Source: Thamnaconus septentrionalis (lineage: Eukaryota; Chordata; Actinopteri; Tetraodontiformes; Monacanthidae). Taken from it: a stretch of 64,000 nt of DNA. The DNA is taken from assembly GCA_009823395.1 (NCBI GenBank), contig CM020512.1, forward strand, positions 9,993,405-10,057,404, read 5' to 3'. Made by a program: the position numbers and the translations under genes. Below the pieces are notes generated by a model. That model saw only the letters and a list, made by a program, of their open reading frames with translations, searched no databases and was not told the origin of the DNA. This document shows positions 30,840 to 43,531 of this stretch, piece by piece (positions within the stretch are counted from its first letter, which is position 1; every line of letters begins with the position of its first letter).

Positions 30840-30914
30840 CTTCTTCTTCTCCTCTTCCTCCTCCTTATTCTTCTTCTTCTCCCTCCTCTTCTTCTACTTC
30901 TTCTTCTTCATCTC
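30711..30914. repeat. 200-nt polypyrimidine tract (CTT/CTC)
   Basis: Almost only C and T on the + strand, broken by a few A or G. It has a (CTT)n core and a partial internal duplication of TTCTTCTCCCTCCTCTTC. Confidence 0.9.
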
Positions 30915-31431
30915 AAGAAACAAGCTCTCTGATTGGACTCAAGAGGACGCTGCACCTCCTTCCTGTTTTCGGTGGAATCGCGAGACGGAGAGGGAGGAGC
31001 GAAGCAGCCGAGCGGAAATATCGTTTTTGGGTTTTTATTTTTACTCTATTTTATTTTATTATTTTTTCTCTTTCTTTTGAAATCGTCGTGGACAAAGCTA
31101 AAGGCAGCCCGCCCCCCTTTGCCCCCCCACCCACCCACCCACCGCAGCTCTGCAGAAACGGTGTCCCGTTCGTTTCCCCGTCAGATGCAGTCATGTGATC
31201 GTGAACTCAAAACACTGCCACAGCCGACTGACGCCAAACCAGTGGTGGGCGTGCCTCTCAGCTCATCAGCCAATCAGCCAGCAGGCCGGCCAGCCAGCCA
31301 GCCAACCGCCTCTTCTTCTTCTGCAGCAGCAGCAGCAGCAGCAAGCCAATCACAGCAGGACTACTCTTCATAGCTTTAACTCAGCAGCCAATCAGGCTCT
31401 GCTTTTTTTATTTTCTGAAAAAAAAAAAACA

Positions 31432-31447
31432 AATAAAAAAAAATAAA
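31432..31447 (+). terminator. vdr: Proximal poly(A) signals (two overlapping AATAAA)
   Basis: AATAAA occurs at 31432 and 31442. A GT-rich stretch (TTGTTGGGGTGG) about 40 nt further on fits a downstream element. These are the first canonical signals after the vdr stop codon. Confidence 0.5.
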
Positions 31448-33461
31448 ATACGGGGTGCACCAAGGGCTGATGGGAAGTCAGGGATCTTGTTGGGGTGGAG
31501 GCGTCTCCGCACTCGGTGGAGGAGAAAAAGAAAAAGAAGAAGAAACACGATCAGCGGCGCCTCCCACAGGCCGTAACGCAGCGTTGCCTCCTGAACCCAA
31601 AGTGTCACCATCCAACCAACCACGTCACACCCGGAACATTGCAGCTCTTTTCTACGAACAATCTCCGACTTGCGCTACACTTCGAAGAAAAGTGCCCCCG
31701 CCCCCCTCCCCCTTTTTCCCCCCTTCTTTCTTTTTTTGTCCAACACGCAGCATCATTTCTCCTCTGGGGGGAGGCGGCCTTGAGCGCAAAACCTCCTTCG
31801 TTCTGGATTTTAAATGGATTTTTTTTATTTTTTTTTTTTACATTTTTTTAAAATAACATCTCCTCCGTAAAGGTGTCGATTTTCTGGAATGTGGGCGTCG
31901 TCAGGCCAAGACGGGAGCCAATCAGAGCTCCCCGGGGGCCTCTCGACCCCAACCAACCAACCAACCAACCAACCAACCAACCAACCAACCATGCAGCCAG
32001 TCAACCCTTAACGCCACCTCTGGTGGCCCCCTCAGCCAGGTCAGCAGCTCCACCTCAGTAGCCTTACGTACAGAAACCTCACTACAGCTGGAATCTTCTG
32101 GACAGATACCTCAGCAGCAGCAGCAGTCGTCCCGTGTCTTTTTAAACCTGGACCACGGCGTCTCACAACAAGCAGCCTTGAAGGGAACCAAACACACTCA
32201 CACTCTCTCTCACACACACTCACACTAACTCAGCAGCCGGACTCTCTCCTCAACAACCGTTGCAGTGTTTTTATAAATTTTAACCTTATTATTATTTTTC
32301 TACACCATACAGTAACGGTGACCTAGCTGCCAGTTGTATAGAATCCCGGTTAGAATCCTTTATATATTTTTTGTTTTGCCAGTAGAGCAGCTCGTGAACC
32401 AGTCGAACCCCCCCCTCCCCGTGTTTCTAGATGTAAAGGTTTGTCGTTTTTTTTTCTGCTTTACTCATGTGATCCTCATCTCTCCATCTCTGCCTCAGTC
32501 TCTGTTTCTCTGACTTTGTGTTCTCGACAAACAGAAGACGCGTCGCCAAGCTTCAGCGCCGCGTTTTTTTTTTAACATACTACCTCTCTCTTCTGCACAT
32601 ATACAGTGAACTCTGTGTATAATATATATACATATATATACACACACACACACGCGTATATATGTTTGTTGCATTGTGCTAAAGCTTTCTAATTTCAACA
32701 CTAAATTCAGAAGTAATTGTTTATTCTGCGCGTACAGCATATTTCCTCTGAAACGTGTTTCTCTTTGCAAATGCTGGATGAGTCGGTTTTGTTTTCTTTT
32801 TCTTTTCCACTTTTTACCTCAATCGTCGGCCTACAAACCTAAAGGCCGCTGCATCGGGCCGTCGCGCCGACTCACTGAAACGTGAGAGCGCTAAGAAGTT
32901 TTGTTTCTTTGAAAGGCTCCCAGGCGCTTTTCACACAAGTTAGCATAGTTTTTCTTCAGAACGCGGGAGTTAGCTTGGCTAAATTAGCTGAAGCATGCAG
33001 GGTTATTGTACGCAACGGGAAGCGGAAAAAGAAACAATCCAGGTTAAGATGGTGTTCTCTTTAAACCTTTGAAAAGTCAACATTATTCACTGGTTTTCCA
33101 AAAGTGTTGTGTTTAACAAATCATTAAGACCGTGCTAGCTAGAAAGCTACTGCTGCTACTATGTGACTTCAGGACAGCACGTCCAAATGTTTTTCTTTAG
33201 ATCTCACAAGTTGAGCAGCCGAGCTACCATGCTAACCCCCTCCCGACTAGCTCAGTGTTTGATCTAATTTTCTCGCAAAAATAAAAGAGGCGCTTTTCCT
33301 TGAAGTTTAGTATAAACAGCAAAGCTATAATGGAACTACACTGTGCTTAACACACGGGGAACCAGGCAAAACACAGGATGGGTAATTTTAGCATGTAATT
33401 ATCTAAATATTTGACTATGCACACCAGACCACCTGGGCTTCTTTGGTGCCACTCGGTTTGG

Positions 33462-33856
33462 CATGGGTGCGTTTTCACTCCAACCTGGTTCCAGATTTGT
33501 GTGGCTGGAGTTAGCACAGAAAGGTGGGCCGAAAGTCCCTTGACGCTTGTTATGTAAATTCTTTGGTGAATACGTCTTGTATCCAAACACCGCAGAGAAA
33601 ATACGGAATCTGAAATGATCACTTAAGTCACAAAATAGTTTTTCATTGGACAAGAGTAAACAGCAGAACATGGAGTTAGCGTTGGTGGCTAACAGCTTAC
33701 CTGCGATGAGGCAGCGGTTGTACTTTCCAAATAGCAGGCATTTAAAAATGGTAGTTTTGGTTTTCGTGAAGGACTCGCGCTCGTCTTTTGTCAGAGTCCA
33801 GTGGAAACACCTACAGACCGAGGTGGCCCGAGGTAAAGAGTGCAAGTGGAAACAGG
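33462..33856. mobile_element. Possible MITE with GTTTCCAC-type ends
   Basis: It begins GTGCGTTTTCACTCC and ends with the imperfect inverse GTGCAAGTGGAAACAGG. The arms are poorly matched and no duplication is seen. The minus-strand open frame across it shows no known domain. Confidence 0.3.
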
Positions 33857-34530
33857 CCCCTGTTGGAGATGCGACAGTCTAACCTGCTATCTTAGTGTAG
33901 CGAGCTGTTGAAGATGACACACAGGTGTTAGCCTGTAGCTATCGCTCTCTGTGGGAAATGGTGGCTCGACTCCGCTCAGCTGGTCTGCGAAGAACTTAGC
34001 AGTTAGCTTTCTTGCGGTTAATTTTCTTGCTGCCTCGCTCCTCGGACCTCCCTTTAGAGTTTTTAGGGGGAACTTGTACTCTTGTCGCTTTTTTTCTCTG
34101 CCGTGCTTTTCGTGTCTCGATTCTCGCGCAGCCACTGCTCTGCCTTCCGGCCTGCCGCTAGCTCCTCCCACCTCACCTGCTTCCTCACTAACCAGGCTAA
34201 CGTGCTTTACTTGACGCCGCCAACCGAACCTGACACATCAGTCTGTTGTCTTTGATCGTTGGGGGAACTGTGAAGGAAAAAAAAACCATAATGTTCTACC
34301 CATTTTAACAAACTTTGTACAAACTTTGCTTTAGATCCTGGAGAATACTCAGAATGCTAATTGTTATCCATAAAGACCCTCCAGTCTCCAGGAAAATAAA
34401 ATAACATTATTAGCCCGCTGTTTGCATCCTCCTGCGAAAATGCTTGTCAGCCCTTCTTCATGTTTGCAAGGAGACAAAAACAAGACAAGACAGGCTCAAG
34501 GAGCAGACACCTGGCTCGCGAATGAGGTGT

Positions 34531-34555
34531 CAGTGCCCTTTGTGATGTCACAAAG
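34531..34555. repeat. Palindromic repeat, copy 3
   Basis: CAGTGCCCTTTGTGA then TGTCACAAAG. It is followed by CTGATTTCCAGAG, which also flanks copy 4. Confidence 0.6.
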
Positions 34556-34853
34556 AGCTGATTTCCAGAGTCGCGCAAGCAAAAGAAGTGAGCTAAGAGG
34601 GTTTTTTTTTTTTTGTTAAAAATTGAGTTTTTAGTCTGGATAGACGTGGTGTGAAAAAAGTGAAATATCTTAAAATGGTTTGGAAATTTTCAAAACTAAA
34701 ATGAAATACATAAAGGATCATTTTTCTAACAGGAAGTTGTTGTTTTTTTTTGGTAATTCCCAGCTGAGCTGTGATCTGTTTCTCTGCTACCTCTTTAATC
34801 TGCACTTCCTGGCACGCTTTGAACACAGCAACAGCGCTCGCAGGCCAACACTG

Positions 34854-34854
<1 letters not shown>

Positions 34855-34908
<54 letters not shown>
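34855..34908. repeat. (CA)n, about 27 units
   Basis: An uninterrupted CA microsatellite, one of the longest in the window. Confidence 0.95.
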
Positions 34909-34910
<2 letters not shown>

Positions 34911-36015
34911 AACACGCACATGACCGGCACTAGTGTGCACTTCTTTCTCTTCTCTTTCTGTCACCAGCAGTTCTTTTCCAATGATGCACTTGTGTAAACG
35001 CTCTGCGAATCATCATCAGCAGCAACGACGATTTAAGGGAAAAAAAAAAACTTGTAGTAGTTGTTTATCTTCCGCTTTTTCTCGCTCTTATTTTGAATTA
35101 CAAGCAGTGTGTTGGGAACCCTGGACTAGCCAGGCAGTAGTCGATACACTGAAATATGGTTTTACATCCAGTAGATGCAGGAAAATTTCAACAACAAAAA
35201 AAAAAGTGTTGTGTCTTTAAAAAAAAAAAAAAAGAGATGAAAAAACAAAACAAAAGATGATGCACATGCTGCTCAGCTCAGTCGTACCTCGGTGTGCCTC
35301 GAACCCACAGCCTTATTTTGGGACAATATCAGGGGTTTTGAATCCACAATACAGGATGAGTTTGTCTCGACTCCAGTGTTCAGTCTTCACCTCCTCATTT
35401 CTTTGCTCTCGTCAGTGTTTTATCTCCCTTAAACTTCTCAATCTGGCTTTAATTAACCAAGAATTTAAAAAGTCTTTTATATAGTAATCTCCTGATGCAA
35501 CTAGTTTGAGTTTTGTGTGGAACCTTTTTTTTTTTTTTCTTTAAAAAAAATTTAAAAAAATAAATAAAGGTTTTGGGGGAGCAAAGGAAAAAAATAAAAT
35601 CAGTCCTGATTTGATTTCTCAGCAGTGTCCCAAGATAAGAACCTTCTCACCGGCACACCACCACTACGCGGTTGAAAACTCACACGGCCCCAAAGGCTAC
35701 TGGGAAAATCAATTAAAAAAAACAAAAAACAAAAAAAACAAGATAAGGCCGTCGCCATACCAACGCTGCCGACGGCGCCACCTGCAGCCCCTTTGTGTTA
35801 GAACCTTTGGTCCGGCTTTGCGTTCGCAATCTCAGCCTGATCTTCAGTTTTTGTTCTGTTGTTGTTCTGTTGTCGCTCTGTTTTTTTTTTCTTATTTCTT
35901 TTTTTTTTTTTTGCTCTTCTCGTCTCTGAAGCTGATTCATTGTACTTTGATTACATGCATTGTACGTAGTAAAAAAAAAAATAAATACTGATAATGTTTT
36001 GGGGGAAATCACAAA

Positions 36016-36021
36016 AATAAA
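36016..36021 (+). terminator. vdr: Distal poly(A) signal
   Basis: AATAAA at 36016, with another at 35980. A TG-rich run (36069-36104) lies about 50-85 nt downstream as a possible CstF site. This is a good candidate for the last vdr cleavage site. Confidence 0.4.
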
Positions 36022-37620
36022 ACCGCTGTACATAATGATGCAAACAGCCCTCGTCTCCTGCGACTGCTTGTGTGTGTGTGTGTTCACTTGTGCGTGTGTG
36101 TGTAAAACAAATGGATGAATTCATTCATCCATTCCCAATACAATAACTCTCTAATTCCCATTTCAAACTTTTGACATTCCAAACACCAAAATATACAAAA
36201 GGCATAAATTTAGAGAATTTGATCCACGCTGGTCACCAGCAGGTGGAGCTCTTTGTTCACAGCCAGTCATTTAGTTGGTAAATTCAGTTTTGTTTTTTTG
36301 TTAATATTAAAGTTTGTACAATAATCAAAATGACAAGTTTCGAGTTTTTGTGTGTCAACTTTAATTCTAAAGAAGAAATATCCCATTCAAAGTTCATTGT
36401 TCAACTGTGAGTGATAACGGGATTACTTACATTTTACCTAATCTAATCTCAGGCAGGATATATTTTACGCCTATTTAAGTCAATAGGGGGCGCCAACACT
36501 GCAGTTACAGACACTTGTATTCGATAAAGCTGAGTGGACTAAATTATCAAAAAATAAATGAATTAAACTTGTTGAAACGTTTATTTTGGATTGTATAATT
36601 GGAGCTCATAAGTCAAATTGAAGGTAGTCGAGTGAAAAGGTAAAATCACAGTTGATTTCAATGCCTGTTTTTCTGATTTTGATTGATGATTTTGTTATTG
36701 TGGTCATGACTGATCTTTGGAAACTTTATTCATCCTTATTGAATTTTCCCTTTTATTAAATAAGACACAGTTGCAGACTTGAGTTTTTACAGGCTGAAAT
36801 CTCAGATTTGATTTGTGGTTTGGACTCCTTTCATCACCTGCCTCTACTTCTTTGCCCCCCCTATTTAACTGCGATAAAAATTTCCGCTCAGGGTAAAAAG
36901 ATTCGTGGCTGCTTTGCGCCGCCGCCGCCACATGTCCAGGGGGCGGAGCTTCAGAAGTGTTCTCACCGCTCGTTGTGCTCCAGGAGATCCTGGACTTCCC
37001 ACACTGGACGGAGAGACAAAAGGGCCACGCAGCCGCTCGCTGACCTATGATGCATGATGGGAGCGTTCGCCGAGCGTCCGTGATGAGAGTCACCCGCACG
37101 GCATTAGGGCAGCTTGATCCATCATGTGACCCCCCCCCCCGAGACAGGACGCCGCACACGGTCGTCAATGGCCTCAGTAAACAGGAAACGAGGAGGAGAC
37201 GGACGCTCGGCTCGCTGATGTGATTGAGAAACTGTTTTTAAATCTGCTCAGCGGACGGCAATTAATGCCTCGTGTCACAGATTCAAGAAAAGTTCTGGAA
37301 AAAAAAAAAAGATTCCTCAAGAGTTTTTCACCCGTATTGACCTGACGGCGTCCTGCGGCGGTTGCACGTCCACGTTGCTGAGCTCCCGTCCCACCGAGGT
37401 TCTGGTGACCCCTGTCATTTTGTTTTGTTTGGTTTTTTTCCCCGAGACCATCGGAGCGTCAGGACCAGGCGACCGGCATCCCCTGCTCCCCCAAACCCCA
37501 GTGGGTTCTGGCCAATCGGATGTGCCCATCGGTCGTTCCCAGTTGACTGGAGCTCGGCCTCTACAGCCCGTTTGCTGTGAGTCGAGGCTCCAGGATTGTT
37601 CTCCTGCAGAACTTTGCTGG

Positions 37621-37681
37621 GAATAGAATAGAATAGAACCGAACAGAATAGAATAGAACAGAATAGAATAGAATAGAACAG
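37621..37681. repeat. (GAATA)n run
   Basis: Degenerate AGAATAGAAC-type pentamers. A possible retroposon tail (GAGCCTTATTGAGCCC) follows immediately, and a similar pairing occurs at 5430-5450. Confidence 0.8.
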
Positions 37682-39140
37682 ATGAGCCTTATTGAGCCCA
37701 AATTGGGAAACTACGCTGTTGCAGCACTAAAACACTGCAAAAACAAACTGTACAGTAATTACAAGAATCATTCAAGCCAATCTCTTTTTATCAAACAAAC
37801 AAGAGCAGATGTGCAAAAGACAGTCAGCTGTGCAGAGGCAGGGAACCTGTATAACTTTCTGTAGCCCCGCCCTCATCAGGCAACTGCAGCCGAAAACAGG
37901 CTCGGCGGATAAAAGTTTTGAATGTTTATGTTGTCGGTTTTCGAGGTTTTTGTTCTTCTCCTCCTTCTTCCTCTTCTTCTCCTTCTTCTTTTCCTGCGGA
38001 ACGTCTCGGCCCCGGTTTGTTTTGCCTCGGTGGCGCGGCTCCTCACGGCCGTTCGAGTCTGAGCTCAGCCTTGAAGTAAACACCAACACACACCAACACA
38101 CACATGCGCATCGCACACGCATCCACTGCAGCATCCAGGCCGCCACATGCCGCAGTGCACTGCGGTCTGATGAGAGTCGGGGAGCGACTCCTCCGGCCGC
38201 GACGTCACGGCCCCTTCGTGACGCCACGGAGTTCAGAAAAAGCGACGCGGTGAAAACACTTGAGCAGAAACGAACGCGGCCGCACGCTGCTGCCGCTCCA
38301 GGTCTTAACGCCAGTCAAGTTCCGCGCTTTAGATCCTCGAGTTTCGACCGAAACCGCAGCTTCTTTATTTATTTATTTTTTCCTCCCTCCAGAATATTTT
38401 GTTTTTATGCGAGGTACCGAAAAAAAGAGAGCGAGAGAAAAGCCTCCGAAAACATTCAGGAGACACTTAAAGTGTCTGAGTTATTACTTAAGTTATTACT
38501 TGAAGGGGGAAAATGCCGGATTTGTTCTGTCTGTGTCAGCAAAGTCCTTGAAGAAACACTTTCTAACTGAATAAAGACATAAAAACAAGTGTAAAGTTAC
38601 AGAAGCTGTCGGCTTTGGCCTCCCGAGCCAGCCGCTCCTGACAGCAGAACGTTTCGTTTTTCTTCTATTTGCCGGGTGGGGGGGGCGACTATTTTCTGGG
38701 GCCCGTGGATTCATGCTAAATGTGTGTTTCTGGTTGGCGCGCTTGCTGGCGTTGGGGCCGCAGGACGGCTGCCACGACCTCCGCCGTGTCGTGCTGCTCC
38801 CATTCTCACGTCAGCGCCGCTCGGCATTCCCGGCGGACGGGGAGTGTCCCGGGCAGCGTTCCGAGGCGGCCCGAGGGTGTGACTGCCACAGCTGCGGACA
38901 GATGTTGGGGGGCGGTGCGGGACGCCGTCCTCGTTTGTGACTTGACGGGGTCAAGTGCGGAGAGACGACGGGAATTTGTGTCTCTGCCCGCTGTATGAAA
39001 CTCGTCTCTTGAAGCTGCTTCATCAAATCAAAGCGCGTAAGAGCGACCGAGGTGGATGTTTCCTGTTTTGCGCCTCCTCCTTTTAAGAGTTGCATAATGT
39101 CACTGATAGACTTCACCACAGAACAGAACAAATGGCCAGG

Positions 39141-39424
39141 ATCTTAAATTAAACTTTTTCAGCAAGGTGTCTTTCAATAATTTTCACATTTTGCTGCTTT
39201 GCCAGCTATTTCGAACCATTTTTTTGAGTGTTTTTTTGGGTGTCACCAACAGAGGATAACACAGCAGCTGTTGTTTCCTGAGTCTCCACCGCATTTCTTG
39301 ATCAAAAGTCCCGGGTCCACCCAGTCCGAGACCGAGCCAAGGCCGAGTGAAAATGCCTCTGAGTCCAAGACGAGACCGAGACCCTTAAAAAGTGTTCTCG
39401 AGACTGTCGTATACTGCAACACTG
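39141..39424. mobile_element. Truncated copy of the 55900-56378 hAT-like element
   Basis: It shares the segment TTTTGCTGCTTTGCCA, the GAGACCGAGACCCTTAAAAA arm, and a right terminus ACTGCAACACTG. The left terminus is absent. Confidence 0.65.
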
Positions 39425-39597
39425 TCTCTTTAGCTCCATGAATGAACATGGAATGACGATGTTGGGAAGTTTGTATAAATCCCAAAACGGTGCGCTGCTT
39501 CTGTGCTGTTTCGCACATTAGCTTAGCAGAAGTCAACGTCTTCTGTTACTATATTGAGCTGGCTGCAAATAGACGACAAAAGACGCTATGTATTCTC

Positions 39598-39842
39598 CCT
39601 ATACTTCTATCTCTGTCTCTATCTCGCCCGCACTGCATTCTTGTGTTTTTCTTTTCACCCCAACCGGTCAAAGCAGATGAGCGCCCTCTGGAGTCTGGGT
39701 CTGCTTTATGTTTCTTCCTACCGGGGAGCTTTTCGTGCTCTCGGAGGCTCACTTGGTTTTCCTCTGATTAAACAAAGCGCTTTGAGATGCCTGAAGCGAT
39801 TTAGGGCTGACAAATAAAACTTGATGGATTGATTGATTGATA
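39598..39842 (+). mobile_element. 3' end of an L2-type LINE
   Basis: It contains the landmarks of fish L2 3' UTRs in order: CCCAACCGGTCAAAGCAGATG, GAGTCTGGGTCTGCT, TTTCTTCCT, AAAGCGCTTTGAGATG, AATAAAACTTGATGG, then a short (GATT)n tail ending near 39842. No reverse transcriptase is present. This supports a fish genome. Confidence 0.75.
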
Positions 39843-40410
39843 CAGGTGGTGCATGATCGCTGGTGAGTCGCAAAAGGACCACCTGACTAAAACACATGGA
39901 GCTAAAAGATGCTAGCAGGTGTTAGTGCTGACCACGCTGTTAGCAGCAAGGCTAGTTGGACAACTTTTCTCCTCTCCTTTGTAGTTAAAAAAAAAAACGG
40001 CGGCAATGACAACCCACCATGGACCAACGGCTAGGCAGCTAGCCACTACAGAGCCGCGGTTCGCTTGCAGCCTGGCTGCCCCGCCCTGAATTCTACCTGG
40101 AAACAACTTGTCCGGTTAGCTTCCAGGTTTCTGTGGAAAGATCCTCCCTCCTTCTCTGAAGCAGAACATCCCAAACCTCTGAATATTTTTGCGATACAAA
40201 CTGGAGCCTGCACGGAGCAGAGGGACATGCGGGACCGCAGAAGAAGAGGAGAGGGGTGGCGCGTGAGACGCGGCGTTGCGGCGGCGAGAAGGGGCGGAGC
40301 TGCGGCAGCGCCGCTGACGCACGAGCCCAACGCCGAGGGAAGGGCCGGGATGGAAAGGAATCTCTGGAAGGGATCGGCAAACCTCGAGACGAGGTCAGGA
40401 AGCCACTGGC

Positions 40411-40461
<51 letters not shown>

Positions 40462-40546
40462 GAGTAATAAAACAGTTAAATCGCAGCCTAATGGGCGAAG
40501 ATCATGGACGGGGTTGCGATGGTGGAAACCGACACTCTTCAACTCT

Positions 40547-40587
<41 letters not shown>
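40411..40587. repeat. Two (CA)n runs
   Basis: CA repeats at 40411-40460 and 40549-40587, separated by unique sequence. Confidence 0.95.
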
Positions 40588-43300
40588 TCTTTTCCCTGCT
40601 GGAAGACACAACACAGCGAGTCACGGCGGTTTCTTCTTCTTCTTCTCCTTTTTCTTCTGCATGTACGGCCCCGTGGCTCCGCCCCTTTTCACCTGCGTAC
40701 CTGCACGGTCTCAATGGTGACAACACACACACACACGCAATGGTGCAATGTGTGTGTGTGTCTGTTTGTTTGGATGTATTTCCTCTGTGTGTTCATGCAC
40801 ACGCAAGACCTGAACCCTTAAAATAAATGTGTTTATTTTTAAAGTCATGTGAATAAATGCACATGCTGTTTGTTTGCCCACTGACCTTCCTCAGCATATA
40901 TGCTCTGTGTGTGTGTGTGTGCGTGCGCGCGCGGGTGTGCGTGTGCACCCTGTCCGTTCGGAGCGTGGGAATGTGGTGGAGGATTTCTGCGGTATTTTTA
41001 ATGTTTGTTATTAAATATTACCACAAGAGACCATGACCAAACCCCAGACACTCCCCCTCCTCCCTCATCTCCCGCTCCCCCCTCTCCCTCTTTCTCCCTC
41101 GCCCCCATCCCTTTTTTCCCCCCTCTCCTCGGATTACAGCGAAACCAAAAGACTCTCCGCTCTGCTTGTATAAATTCAGCACTTAAGGCGGAGGCCAAGC
41201 AGGCGGATTTAGAGGTCGAGTCACTCTGGCAGGTGTTAAAAAAATAGTCATAAAAAAAAAAAAAAATCGAGTCGGGGGCGCGGGGCTTTCTCTGTGTGTG
41301 TGTGTGTGTGTGTCACAAAAATTATACACTGCTGTAAGCTAACAACTGTGCTACCTTTCTTGGCAGATTTTTTTTTTTTTAACCAAATTTGGACAACCAA
41401 CTGTGGTGCAACTGCTCTTTTTTTCTTCTTCTTTTTTTTTTTTTTTTTACATCAAATTAATTATTTTTAAGCAAGCCCCCCCTGCAGGCCGTCGTGAACA
41501 CAATCTGGAATTTCCCAAAATGATTTATCTGATCATAACAACCTTTTACTCACACAAGCGAGTCATGATTTTTTTTTTTCCTACTTTTCAAAAGAATTTT
41601 TATTTTTTTTCCCCAGTTGGTTCAGCCTGCGGTCACTTCCAAAAGTCAGAAGAAGGACTTGTAGTTGTGTAATAAACTGCAGTTGTTCAGGCCCGTGAAT
41701 CACGGAGAGAGTTTCAGGCGGGGCAGAATCACTACCTTGTTTTTGTTTTATTTTATTTTTTTCCTCGTCGATGACGGCCAGATTAAGTGTTTATCCGATC
41801 CTCCCGACTCTGCGCCGTCGATGCCTCTGCGAGATATCGAACTTGTGCTGCCAAATCAGTGCTGCGAGTCACCGCGGCTGGAAGGATGGTCTGCCGCTTC
41901 AGACTCACTGTTGAGGCGAGATTAGCGTTGTTTCTGAACGTCGCTCCTCTCCTCTTTCCCTGCTCGGTGCTAGTTGTCGGCCGACGTCTTTGCTTACTAG
42001 CCGTCTGCCTTAGTTAACGTCTAACATCTGGGTGACCCGATTTATATTAACATAAAATAGCAGCTGGTCAAAGTAAGTAACGAATGTTAGCTCACATCTC
42101 ATGCTAATGTTATCTCATGATAATGTAGCCAATGTAGTTAATTAGCTATTGTAGCTAATGTAATCTCAATCTCATGCTCAAGTTTATGTGAGCTAACATA
42201 GCTAACGCTAGTTTGGACGAGGTGACTGACACTCACTGGTCGCTAAATCTTTAGTTGCCATGTTGCTAGTCTGAAGCCCTATGTCCAATAGGGGTGAAGC
42301 AGAGTAAGTAGGTAAGCAAGTCATTGCTAATGCATGTGTCAGTTTTGGTTAATGTGAGCTATGCTAGATAACATTTTTCAGTTAGTTTTTATTTTAGTTA
42401 GCATTGGGTTTTGGGGGCTTCAGTTCAGTGGAAATGTAGACGCAACATAAATGCTTCATCTAATGTTCACGCTACCTTAATTACTAATTAGTGCCAGTCA
42501 GTTTTTTTGCTTTTTTGGCATATTTTATAGCTCTTTGAAGCCAAAAGAGAGAAAGAGAGTCACGTTCATGTCCTGTTTTTCTGGGTGTGGATTCTGAGTC
42601 AAGCGCGACCTGCTGTTACTCACCTCAGAGGGGAAACAAGAGGTCGTAGTGTGCCTTCGCATCACGTGCTTTGTGTAAGAATAATAATAATAATAATAAT
42701 AAAAAAAAAGAACCACCCAGTCCAGTGCACAGTGTCGCCGGTCAGACTGCAGTCGGGCCGCCCCGGCGTGATGCACGGTCAGAACCGAAGAGGTCCGAGT
42801 CTCTGGGTGGAGCGGACAGATGGCCGGCGTCATTGCCGCAACACTAAACATCTTGTTTGACTTCGACAGATATTTGACACCGTGTTCGGACTCGGTACCG
42901 ACCGAGGAGGCCCTGAGGTGGTGGTGGTGGTGGTGGTGGTGGTGGGTGGGGACTGGGGGAGGGGTCAGAGGTCGTGTAAACAAGACTTTTTTTTCAAATA
43001 TAAAAGCACACAGCAGGAGGAACTATTTTTAGCTGATTGAGCTGAGTGAGCGCGACTGTTTTTCATCTGTTTTGCACTAGTGTGTGTGTGTGTGTGTGTG
43101 CGTGTGCGTGTGCGTACGTGTGTGCGTGATGGAAGCCCTCCAGCGGCTCGAGTCGACCTCTCTTGTTTGGGGACGAGCCGTGATTAATAGTTTGTAGGGA
43201 GAGTCGTGATTTATCGCTTCGGCCTTTTATTAATGTGCGGTTTGACTTTTTCTTGGGATCCCTGCAGGATGTGTGTTTTGCTTTAGTTTTTTTCTCCGCC

Positions 43301-43494
43301 AGATGTTTTGCGACTCGACAAATTCTGTCACAACTTTTTTTTTTTGCTATTAACATTGATCTATTTTTTTTTTTTTTCGCTTTTTATTCGTGATTTTGGC
43401 GTTCTCCTCCCATCAGCCCCTTTTTTTCCCCTCGGTGTGTCACCCCCATTCCCCCCCTTGCATCCCTCCCTGTTTGTTCCCCCCCTCCCACCCT

Positions 43495-43531
<37 letters not shown>

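Larger units (their letters stand above)
27247..31455 (+). other. vdr: vdr 3' UTR, proximal form
   Basis: No AATAAA occurs between the stop codon and 31431, so a transcript using canonical signals would carry at least 4.2 kb of 3' UTR. The segment is T-rich and simple-repeat rich: CA runs, (CAAC)n, CTC runs, AT runs (28372-28422), a (TG)n at 28503-28549 and CTT runs. It holds a perfect DR1 (28234-28246) and two CTCF-like motifs. No conserved reading frame is visible. Confidence 0.6.
31456..36040 (+). other. possible extended vdr 3' UTR / 3' flank
   Basis: Several AATAAA signals follow the proximal ones (33280, 34395, 35560, 35564, 35980, 36016), the last with a GT-rich run about 50 nt downstream. 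All are on the + strand, with T-rich non-coding sequence between them. Use of 36016 would give an 8.8-kb 3' UTR. Repeat copies (about 33462-33856, 34531-34555) and a long CA run (34855-34908) lie inside. Whether this is transcribed cannot be told from sequence alone. Confidence 0.35.
36041..43300. other. Non-coding stretch after vdr
   Basis: No conserved exon seen. It contains a CTTC-rich patch near 37955-37990, a CpG-rich patch near 38720-38940, the hAT-like fragment and L2 tail at 39.1-39.84 kb, CA runs, and a TAGCTAA-rich AT segment around 41990-42400 with a perfect 14-bp inverted repeat. Confidence 0.6.

Noticed and set aside
30631..31198. Ser/Pro- and Phe-rich long frames
   Set aside because: Translation of the polypyrimidine tract.
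33399..33845. 149-codon minus-strand frame
   Set aside because: Coincides with a probable MITE and has no transposase or other domain.
36704..37168. 154-codon minus-strand open frame
   Set aside because: No known motif, and composition resembles translated non-coding DNA.
40065..40826. 253-codon + strand frame full of Thr-His repeats
   Set aside because: Made largely by translated CA microsatellites.
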